From UBA668 sp038328705 (GTDB taxonomy: Bacteria > Actinomycetota > Acidimicrobiia > Acidimicrobiales > Ilumatobacteraceae), in NCBI GenBank assembly GCA_038328705.1, contig JBBQMG010000001.1, forward strand, positions 16,172 to 80,171: DNA of 64,000 nt. The letters run 5' to 3'. The stretch's first letter is position 1. The number at the start of each line of letters is the position of its first letter. This document shows positions 57,678 through 64,000 of this stretch, piece after piece. Position numbers and translations under genes: made by a program. The notes below the pieces were generated by a model that was not told the origin of the DNA, did no database searches, and saw only the letters and a program-made list of their open reading frames with translations.

Positions 57678-59228
57678 TCAGTCGAGGGACGGGACGACAA
57701 TGCCTCGGTCAGCCAGCAGCTGGCGGGCCAGGGCGATGAACTCGACCCGCTGACGGGTGAGTTCGTCGTAGTCCGTCACTCGGTCACCGAGTGCGGCCCG
57801 CTGGGCATCGGCGAGCGCAGCGTTGTAGACGTGCCAGAGGTCAACCTGTTGCTGGCAGGTGGCGTCGGCGACTGCGACCTCCTTCTCGCGCGCCGTCGGG
57901 GCGCCGTCCTCGAACGCATAGCGGCGTGCCAACTCGTTGGGCGTCGAGGCGGTTTCACCGACCGCCCTCTGCACGCACTGGCTCCACGAGGACAGCGTCG
58001 AGACCACCAGCGGGTCAACGGACGCAACCGTCCACGCCGACTGCATCACCTCACCCTCCAAGGACTGGCGCAGGCCCTCCTGCGAATCGTAGAGCGGGTT
58101 CAGGGACGCTACGGCTGTACCGAAGCAACCTCCATCCACTCGCTGAGACAACACGGCGCCGTCGGGCCCGATGATGTCTACTGTCGGCTCGACTGGCATC
58201 AGGTCGTTGTAAAGACGGGCGCGTTCGGTCTCGGAGAGCGAGTTGGCAAAGATCGTCAAGGGGTCGCTCGAAGGGTCGCCGACCGTGTGGTAGCCGGCCG
58301 CCCGAGCTCCAGCAGGCGACACGATGCCCAACACCCCGTCGGGCAGCCAGCCGCCAACGCCCGCCGTCCATGATTCCGCCGTTCGCAACGGGTAGTCCCA
58401 ACCCTTGGAAACCATGCATTCGTGCTGCAGGATCTCGGTGGCCATGCCGAGTGCAAGCGAGTCCGCCGGGCTCCAGGCCTTTCCGGTGTCCGGCAGGCCG
58501 GCGGCCAACGGAGGGACGACCAAAGGCGCGCCGGCGGCCGCCACCGTGCTGGTGGTGGGTACCGGCGCCCCGCCTGGGCCGAACGCGAGGAATGCCTGTA
58601 GGCGGAGACCCTCGATGTGCAGATGACTGGTGATGCCGCCCTCGACGGCCGTCTCGTCGAATGTGCCGACGAACGGAGAACCGAGCGGCGACGTGAAGTA
58701 GTCGCCGGTGAAGGTGACCCAATCGGCCCTCGAGTCCAATCCGTTGTAGGTACGCAATTCGTTGGACGACCAGTTGACGCCGTCGGACTGGAAGTAGATG
58801 AAGAGTCTCATCTCGGTACCTCGCTCGGTCCAGGTGAGCTCCAGCGTCTGGTACCGCTCGTCGCCTGGATCGCTGTGCACATCGACATCGGCACCCACGG
58901 ACGTGAACCGCTCGCCGCCCACCTCGATCCAGAACTCATCGGCGGTCAGTGTCACCTGTGGGGTGACGAACGAGAAAAGCGACGAGCCATCGCCACCCGC
59001 ACCACCGGCGGACTCGGGTGTGTCACGCCCGTTCAGCGCGAGCAACCCGGCGACCAGCAGCACGGCAGCCGCCGCTGCCAGCAACACGCTCCACGGACGG
59101 CGTTCACCGCCCTCTCGGCGGGTCGGCACGTCGAACGGATCGATAGCCGAATCCAGTGCGTCAAACGGTCGCGCGGCCTCAGCGCGTTCGCGCAGCAGTC
59201 CGGCCACTCGTGTCTCGAAGTCGTCCAT
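57678..59228 (-). CDS. membrane protein partnered with an ECF sigma factor
   Basis: 516 residues from ATG 59228, which overlaps the sigma stop. A cytoplasmic start of ~45 residues (MDDFETRVAGLLRERAEAA) is followed by a membrane helix (VLLAAAAAVLLVAGLLALNG). The exported domain of ~440 residues has no recognised fold; WIEVGGERFTSVGADVDVHS and VAAAGAPLVVPPLAAGLPDT are visible segments. The layout (short cytoplasmic part, one helix, large sensor) fits an anti-sigma or co-sensor protein, though the zinc motif is missing. It is much larger than the partners at 3502 and 28188. Confidence 0.8.
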   Translation of the reverse strand: MDDFETRVAGLLRERAEAARPFDALDSAIDPFDVPTRREGGERRPWSVLLAAAAAVLLVAGLLALNGRDTPESAGGAGGDGSSLFSFVTPQVTLTADEFWIEVGGERFTSVGADVDVHSDPGDERYQTLELTWTERGTEMRLFIYFQSDGVNWSSNELRTYNGLDSRADWVTFTGDYFTSPLGSPFVGTFDETAVEGGITSHLHIEGLRLQAFLAFGPGGAPVPTTSTVAAAGAPLVVPPLAAGLPDTGKAWSPADSLALGMATEILQHECMVSKGWDYPLRTAESWTAGVGGWLPDGVLGIVSPAGARAAGYHTVGDPSSDPLTIFANSLSETERARLYNDLMPVEPTVDIIGPDGAVLSQRVDGGCFGTAVASLNPLYDSQEGLRQSLEGEVMQSAWTVASVDPLVVSTLSSWSQCVQRAVGETASTPNELARRYAFEDGAPTAREKEVAVADATCQQQVDLWHVYNAALADAQRAALGDRVTDYDELTRQRVEFIALARQLLADRGIVVPSLD

Positions 59229-59680
59229 CACAACACCTTTCTCATCGCGGCCAGACCGCGTTCGATCCAAGGACCAGCAGAGCCAGGCGCGCAGTCGAGC
59301 GCGTCGGCGATCTCGCCGGTCGTGTAGCCGGCGTAGTAGCGCAGCACCACCGCCGCGCGATGGTTGAACGGCAAGGCCGCCAGCACGTCGGTGAGCACGT
59401 CATTCGTGGCGGCGGGCGCGTCGACCGGGGTCATCCGCTGCAGCAACCGTCGCGACGAGGCCCGCCGGCGGCCCACGTCGCGACAACCGTTCAGCACCGC
59501 ACGATTCAGGTAGGCGCCGGGCGTGTCCAGCGCGCCCCAGTTGCGGTACACGCCGGTCATTGCCTCGCTGACGACATCGTTCGCCTGCTCGTTGTCGCCC
59601 AACATGAGGAATGCCCGCCGCACCTGCCCGGCCAGTTCGGCGCGATAGAAGTCAGGGAACCCCACGTCGGGCGATGGCAT
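59228..59680 (-). CDS. ECF-type (SigE-family) sigma factor
   Basis: 150 residues from ATG 59680; ATG 59704 is possible. Region 2 includes FPDFYRAELAGQVRRAFLML, ANDVVSEAMTGVYRNW and PGAYLNRAVLNGCRDVGRRR. Region 4 is LPFNHRAAVVLRYYAGYTTG followed by EIADALDCAPGSAGPWIERG. The recognition helix (CAPGSAGPWIERG) departs from the usual GTVKSRLHR wording, so its promoter specificity may differ or the protein may be weak. It overlaps the following membrane protein gene. Confidence 0.85.
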   Translation of the reverse strand: MPSPDVGFPDFYRAELAGQVRRAFLMLGDNEQANDVVSEAMTGVYRNWGALDTPGAYLNRAVLNGCRDVGRRRASSRRLLQRMTPVDAPAATNDVLTDVLAALPFNHRAAVVLRYYAGYTTGEIADALDCAPGSAGPWIERGLAAMRKVL

Positions 59681-59746
59681 GGCGGCAGTCTTCCCTGTGT
59701 GCATGTACCTCTCGACGCACGAGCGGGTCAAAGTGATACAGACGAG

Positions 59747-61255
59747 CTAGCCGAGGCGGGCGAGGATGTTCTTCGTGATCTGCTCGACTTGTTCATCGCG
59801 ACCGGCGAGGCCGTGGGCCCAGTCGGTGCTGCCGGAGGTGATGACGGTGCCGCCGGCGGCCGACGTGTAGGTGCCCAGGATCGCGTGGCCGTACGAGATG
59901 CGTTCGACGGCGGCAGCGTCGCGAGTGCCGAACAGGCGGGCCGCGAGGAACTCGTCCTCGGCGGGATCGTTCGGCTTCGGCGGCCGGGCCGCTGTCGTGC
60001 GGGTGAAGTGCGCAGCCGGCGCGGAACCGAGGATCGTGAACGAGGCCGGCGTGCCGTCTTCGCCGGTGGGGTACGGCAGGCCGTCGACGTAGGTGAACGC
60101 GCAGCCGTCGCACTCGTAGCCGACCACGGTGGCGGCCGCACCCAGCAGGTCGCCGTAGCCAATGCCGGTGCCGTCGAACAGCCAGTGGTCGTGACGGTGA
60201 ATCGTGTAGCCACCGGCGCCGTTGGTGACTCGCTTGCCGATGCGGTGATAGCCGCCGCGCGTGAAGCTGACCCCGGTCATGTGGTTCTCCGGCCGGCCGA
60301 TCAGGTGGTCGCTCCAGATGCTGGTGAGTTCACTCATACGGTCGGTGTCGTACACCGGGTCGTTCTTGAACTGCCCCTTGTAGCCCACCATCTGCGTGGC
60401 TGGCCCACCGTCGACGCGGCCCTCCATACGCACCTGCCACAGCGCCGTGTTGCCGGAGAAGAAAGCGACGTTGCCACCACGAGCGATGAAGGCTTCCGTC
60501 GTGTCGCGCATCGGGCCGGACCAGTACTCGTCGTGGCCCACCGACAGCACCAGTCGCTTCCCGCCGAGCATCTCGGGATGGTCCTCGAGATCTGAGTTGA
60601 GGCACACGTCGATGCCGTAGCCCTCGCGCTCGGCCCACTGCACGAAAGGCAGCTCCCAGTCGGGCCAACCCGCCGAGCCCGCATACGGCGAAAGCCGGTT
60701 CTGACGGAGGTACCCGACGTGGGAGTTCATGTCTGGATCGGGCGGATGCGTGGTGGTGACTCGCCGGCCGGCACCCGGCGGCTTGAACAGGTAGCCGTGC
60801 GACATCGGCCGCTGCAGCGAGACGGTGGTCGCGCCGGTGTACAGGTTGTGGACGCCGAAGTCGTTGTATGCGTGCCAGGTGTTGGTGGCCAGTTGCAGCA
60901 GGATCGTGTTGACACTGTCAGCGGGCGGCCGCACCACGAAGAATGCATGATCGCGGCGCTGCTTGCCGTCGACGTCGATGGTCAATACGACCTCGTAGTA
61001 GCCGGACCGCCAATCTGCACCCGCGGTCAGCGTGGCCGCCGCCGGCCAGCCGCACCCGACCTCGTACGCACGCGCCGGGACCGGACGGTCGCCAGCGGGA
61101 ACGGTGTCGCTCCACACCACCTCGCGTTCGACGCCGACGCGTGCGACTTCCACGTGTACGTCGCGACCACCTGCTGACGACAGGTGGAACGCCACCGTGC
61201 CACCCGATGCAATCGACTGCGGCCAGCAGTATCCGGAAACGGTTTCGAACACCAT
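59747..61255 (-). CDS. N,N-dimethylformamidase large-subunit-like protein
   Basis: 502 residues from ATG 61255. The region after residue ~120 matches the dimethylformamidase beta-subunit family: LQLATNTWHAYNDFGVHNLY, MNSHVGYLRQNRLSPYAGSA, VLSVGHDEYWSGPMRDTTEA and FIARGGNVAFFSGNTALWQV. The N-terminal ~110 residues look like a beta-sandwich. Characterised enzymes hydrolyse dimethylformamide with a mononuclear iron site and need a small subunit, which is not seen here. Substrate is therefore open. The gene lies 25 bp after the alpha/beta hydrolase gene. Confidence 0.85.
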   Translation of the reverse strand: MVFETVSGYCWPQSIASGGTVAFHLSSAGGRDVHVEVARVGVEREVVWSDTVPAGDRPVPARAYEVGCGWPAAATLTAGADWRSGYYEVVLTIDVDGKQRRDHAFFVVRPPADSVNTILLQLATNTWHAYNDFGVHNLYTGATTVSLQRPMSHGYLFKPPGAGRRVTTTHPPDPDMNSHVGYLRQNRLSPYAGSAGWPDWELPFVQWAEREGYGIDVCLNSDLEDHPEMLGGKRLVLSVGHDEYWSGPMRDTTEAFIARGGNVAFFSGNTALWQVRMEGRVDGGPATQMVGYKGQFKNDPVYDTDRMSELTSIWSDHLIGRPENHMTGVSFTRGGYHRIGKRVTNGAGGYTIHRHDHWLFDGTGIGYGDLLGAAATVVGYECDGCAFTYVDGLPYPTGEDGTPASFTILGSAPAAHFTRTTAARPPKPNDPAEDEFLAARLFGTRDAAAVERISYGHAILGTYTSAAGGTVITSGSTDWAHGLAGRDEQVEQITKNILARLG

Positions 61256-61280
61256 GGGCGTCAGCGTGCCACACCGACAC

Positions 61281-62138
61281 TCAGCGAGCGTTGGCGGCGA
61301 GGAACTCCTGCACGGCAGCCAGTTCGGTCGCACGGAAGCTCAACGAGTCGTGGATCAAGTGGCCGGCACCGGCGACTACTCGTACCTCGATGTGCGGGCT
61401 GTGCTGGGCGAGCAGCGCAATCTCGCCGGCCCGCACGATCGTGTCGGGTTGCGCACTGTCGCCGGCCAGCACGACACCGGGAACCGGGATGGTGGCGTGG
61501 GGGTCGTAGGCGGTGGTCATCGAGGCGTCGAGCACCGGGTCCAGCACAGTCACGTCCAACTGCAGCAGCGCCGACGCCATGGCCGCAAGTGCGTCGGTCT
61601 GCATCGACTCGCCCATCGGTGCACCACTGGTGCCGGGCACCGTGGCCAGCGTCTCGGCCAACGCCTCGGTGGTCATCCCGCTCTGCTGCAACATCGGCAC
61701 CATTTGACGCAGCATCGTGAATGCGTCGGACAAACCGCCTGCGGGCACCTCACCGCCGGGCTCGCGCGGTCCGAAAAGGGCCGGGTCTTCCAGCACGAGA
61801 CCGCGAACGAGGTCAGGTCGCATCTGGGCCATCGCTGCTGCGGTGCCGCCGCCCAAGGAGTGGCCGATGACGACGCAAGGGCCACCAGCGACCTGTTCGC
61901 ACACCGCGACCGCATCCGAGACGTACGACGGGAAGTCGTAGGTTCCCTCGGCGCGGCCTGACGCTCCGTGGCCGCGGAAGTCGAGACGCAGCACCCGGTA
62001 GTCGGCCGCCAGGTGCGGCACCAGCCAGTTCCAGGTGTCGGTGCTGGAGGTGATGCCGTGCAGGATCAGCACGGTGGGGCCGTCAGGGTTGCCGTCTTCG
62101 GCGACGTGCAACGACACGCCTTCGTTGTCGATGATCAT
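61281..62138 (-). CDS. alpha/beta hydrolase
   Basis: 285 residues from ATG 62138, which overlaps the stop of the epimerase gene. The oxyanion segment is LILHGITSSTDTW, the nucleophile elbow VVIGHSLGGGTAAAMAQ with Ser, and the C-terminal His lies in AGAGHLIHDS. The canonical OleB beta-lactone decarboxylase uses an Asp nucleophile in an HDWG context; that is absent, so this is not a standard OleB despite following OleC- and OleD-like genes. It could be an esterase or thioesterase. Confidence 0.88.
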   Translation of the reverse strand: MIIDNEGVSLHVAEDGNPDGPTVLILHGITSSTDTWNWLVPHLAADYRVLRLDFRGHGASGRAEGTYDFPSYVSDAVAVCEQVAGGPCVVIGHSLGGGTAAAMAQMRPDLVRGLVLEDPALFGPREPGGEVPAGGLSDAFTMLRQMVPMLQQSGMTTEALAETLATVPGTSGAPMGESMQTDALAAMASALLQLDVTVLDPVLDASMTTAYDPHATIPVPGVVLAGDSAQPDTIVRAGEIALLAQHSPHIEVRVVAGAGHLIHDSLSFRATELAAVQEFLAANAR

Positions 62139-63157
62139 CCGCGAACGGTAGCGCGCGGGTTGACGACGAACCATTGGCGGAGCAGCTCGAACCCCTGGGT
62201 GAGCGAGACGTGGGGCAACCAGCCGAGGTCGTCACGGGCAGGCCGCGGGTCGAACCAGTGCGCGGTGCCCAGCTGCTCGGCGAGGAACCGAGTGATGGGC
62301 GGCTCGTCGTCACGAACACGCGGCCACACCCGCTCGACCACCGAGCCGACTCCGAGCGCCACCTTCGTCGGCACATGCCGCGGGGCGAACGGCACGCCGG
62401 CTGCGAGGCAGATCCCCTCGATCAGTTCGTGCACCGTGCGCGGCTCGCCATTGGCGATGACGTACGCGCGTCCCGCGCACACCGCTCCTGGTCGAACCGC
62501 GTCGAGCGCTGCAACGTGCGCGCTGATGGCGTTGTCGACATAGGTGCTGTCGATGAGGGCGCTGCCGTCTCCGACCATCGCCAACCGACCAGCGGCGGCG
62601 CGCTCGACGATGCGGCCGACCAACTGCGTATCGCCTGGCCCCCACACCAGGTGCGGCCGAACTGCGACAACACCCAGTTCGTCGGTGTTCGCGGCCAACG
62701 CTGCCAGCTCGGCGACGGCCTTCGACTCGGCGTAGAACGCACCGTGACGCCCATCGACACTGCGGCCAACCACCGCCGGGTCCGCACCTGCGCCGACGAT
62801 CGAGCGGCCGGCGTGAGCGACCGATGGCGTGGACACGTACACGAACCGTGACACACCACAGGCACGCGCGCTGGACAGCACGTTGGCGGTGCCCTTGACA
62901 TTCACACTGTCGAACTCGGGCCAGGTACCCACCACGCCGACCCGAGCAGCGCCATGCACGATGGCGTCGCAGCCTGTCGCCGCACGGTTCACTGCGGTCT
63001 GATCACGAGCGTCACCGAGCACCTGCTGCACGTCGTCGCTGCCCGCGAACATCGCCGCGCGGCGTTGCAGGCAGACCACTTCGTCGCCGCGAGCGTGAAG
63101 CGCTGCGGCGACGCCACCCAACAGCAGGCTGCCGGCGCCAGTGACCAACACCTTCAC
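62135..63157 (-). CDS. NAD-dependent epimerase/3-beta-HSD family reductase, OleD-like
   Basis: 340 residues from GTG 63157, inside the stop of the ligase gene. The dinucleotide motif is VLVTGAGSLLLGGVAAAL (GxxxxxG form). The catalytic Tyr-Lys pair is in HGAFYAESKAVAELAAL, and FVYVSTPSVAHAGRS and VRPHLVWGPGD are typical of the 3-beta-hydroxysteroid dehydrogenase group. OleD reduces 2-alkyl-3-ketoacids in long-chain olefin biosynthesis. The pairing with an OleC-like ligase supports this role, but a sterol or other ketone reductase is possible. Confidence 0.85.
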   Translation of the reverse strand: MKVLVTGAGSLLLGGVAAALHARGDEVVCLQRRAAMFAGSDDVQQVLGDARDQTAVNRAATGCDAIVHGAARVGVVGTWPEFDSVNVKGTANVLSSARACGVSRFVYVSTPSVAHAGRSIVGAGADPAVVGRSVDGRHGAFYAESKAVAELAALAANTDELGVVAVRPHLVWGPGDTQLVGRIVERAAAGRLAMVGDGSALIDSTYVDNAISAHVAALDAVRPGAVCAGRAYVIANGEPRTVHELIEGICLAAGVPFAPRHVPTKVALGVGSVVERVWPRVRDDEPPITRFLAEQLGTAHWFDPRPARDDLGWLPHVSLTQGFELLRQWFVVNPRATVRG

Positions 63158-64000
63158 TTCGAGCCGCCCGCGAGGACTCGTTCCATCGTGCGACCGAGCG
63201 CGGTGCGGTCGATCTTTGCGTTGTGTCGAATGTCCACCGGCAGGGCCTTCGCTGTCCACACGGCCGCCACCAACTGCGGCGCGCACGCGGCGCGAACCGC
63301 GGCGGCCATCGCTGCGGACGCATGGCCGTCCGCGCGCTCGGCCAACTCGAGAACAACGACCACCTGCTGCACGCCGATGGGCCCGACAGCGACTGCGGCC
63401 GCCCGCTGCACGCCGTCCACGGACTCGGCAGCCACCTCGATCGGCACGGGCGAAACCGGCCCGTCGACGGTGTGGACGAGGTGCACCACGCGACCTTCGA
63501 TCCACAGGTTGTCATCGCCATCGAGGTGACCGACGTCGCCGGTTCGATGCCACACGGCGCCGGCGTTGACAGGTCGCGCCGCCAGCTGCGTGTGCCACAG
63601 ACGGTCGTAGCCCGACGACATCCACGGCGAACGTACGACGACCTCACCCGTCGTGGCGGGCGGCAGCGATTCGACCCTGGCCCTCGGATCGGTCGGTGCA
63701 ATCAGCACGTCGCAGCCGACCACCGCCCGGCCGACACACACGCCGCGACCGCTGCCCACTGCAACACGCTGGGTCAACGAGATGTCGGCAACGGGCAGCA
63801 CTTCTGTCATGCCGTAGGGCGTGTGTAGCGCCGCATTCGGGCACAGCTTGGCTACTGCCCGCAACGTGTCGATGGGCACCGGCGCACCGGCCGACATCAC
63901 GAGGCGCACCTTTGCCAACGCGGGTAACGGGCCACTTGCGGTACGCACGACGTTGGCCAGCGCTGCGGGTGAGGCAAAGACCATCGTCGCGTCGATCCGC
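63154..64000 (-). CDS. AMP-dependent acyl ligase, OleC-like, C-terminal part
   Basis: The frame is open to the window edge, so only about the last 280 residues are seen. The adenylate-forming motifs are ALHTPYGMTEVLPVADIS (A5-like), WHRTGDVGHLDGDDNLWIEG (A7/A8-like), and a C-terminal DIRHNAKIDRTALGR. The VDIRHNAKI wording is close to that of OleC beta-lactone synthetases of olefin clusters, from memory. The next gene overlaps its stop. An OleA-like condensing enzyme would be expected upstream, beyond the edge. Confidence 0.85.
   Translation of the reverse strand, partial: RIDATMVFASPAALANVVRTASGPLPALAKVRLVMSAGAPVPIDTLRAVAKLCPNAALHTPYGMTEVLPVADISLTQRVAVGSGRGVCVGRAVVGCDVLIAPTDPRARVESLPPATTGEVVVRSPWMSSGYDRLWHTQLAARPVNAGAVWHRTGDVGHLDGDDNLWIEGRVVHLVHTVDGPVSPVPIEVAAESVDGVQRAAAVAVGPIGVQQVVVVLELAERADGHASAAMAAAVRAACAPQLVAAVWTAKALPVDIRHNAKIDRTALGRTMERVLAGGSK

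Noticed and set aside
1..64000. tRNA, rRNA, CRISPR arrays, prophage or insertion sequences
   Set aside because: I scanned the intergenic regions and found no cloverleaf, no regularly spaced repeats and no transposase or integrase motif; a covariance-model scan would settle tRNAs.

Overview
This window looks like a stretch of chromosome from a GC-rich, mycothiol-using actinomycete. My best guess is a member of the Acidimicrobiia close to Ilumatobacter. The reasons are a mycothione reductase, a deazaflavin (F420)-type reductase, an MprA/MprB-like two-component pair, an RskA-type anti-sigma factor, Thr-rich linkers on exported proteins and dense operons with 4-base stop/start overlaps. No prophage, insertion sequence, CRISPR array, rRNA or tRNA was seen. 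The taxonomic placement is inference.

Layout. 1-2.1 kb: start of a zinc metallopeptidase, a ROK sugar kinase and a 2-oxoglutarate oxygenase. 2.2-5.9 kb: an ECF sigma factor flanked on both sides by related single-pass membrane proteins, a Pro/Ala-rich membrane protein and uracil-DNA glycosylase. 5.9-12.7 kb: a branched-chain-amino-acid-type (Liv) ABC importer made of only three polypeptides, including a LivH-LivM fusion and an MFS-LivF-LivG triple fusion. 12.8-22.4 kb: envelope and surface genes (LytR_C lipoprotein, YihY/BrkB, VanY-like peptidase with C-terminal repeats, GH3 glycosidase, LPATG-anchored protein) and a carotenoid oxygenase. 22.4-27.5 kb: sensor kinase and regulator with an exported upstream partner, mycothione reductase and superoxide dismutase. 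27.7-38.3 kb: a second ECF cassette, an acyl-CoA dehydrogenase, an SNF2 helicase, a Rieske oxygenase and a SigK/RskA-like pair. 39-41.7 kb: divergent glgC and glgA. 41.8-43.7 kb: an FMN riboswitch followed by ribE-ribB-ribH. 43.7-48.7 kb: PPOX protein, MoxR ATPase, a fused DUF58-transglutaminase protein and a methyltransferase. 48.7-55.7 kb: a thiolase lacking its N-terminus, very small Lys-rich and zinc-ribbon genes, a frameshifted SDR remnant, an alcohol dehydrogenase, and a DUF4097/ribbon-helix-helix operon under an iterated operator. 55.7-64 kb: a Baeyer-Villiger-type monooxygenase, a third ECF cassette, a dimethylformamidase-like protein, and an OleC/OleD-like pair with an alpha/beta hydrolase running off the right edge.

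The features least explained by known families are two families of short palindromic intergenic repeats. One is 45 bp long with three copies, and changes on one arm of its stem are matched on the other. The other is 46-47 bp long with three copies. Also notable are the MFS-LivF-LivG triple fusion, the recurring sigma-factor/membrane-protein cassette, and three tandem 11-bp repeats lying over a TTGACA promoter in front of a ribbon-helix-helix gene.
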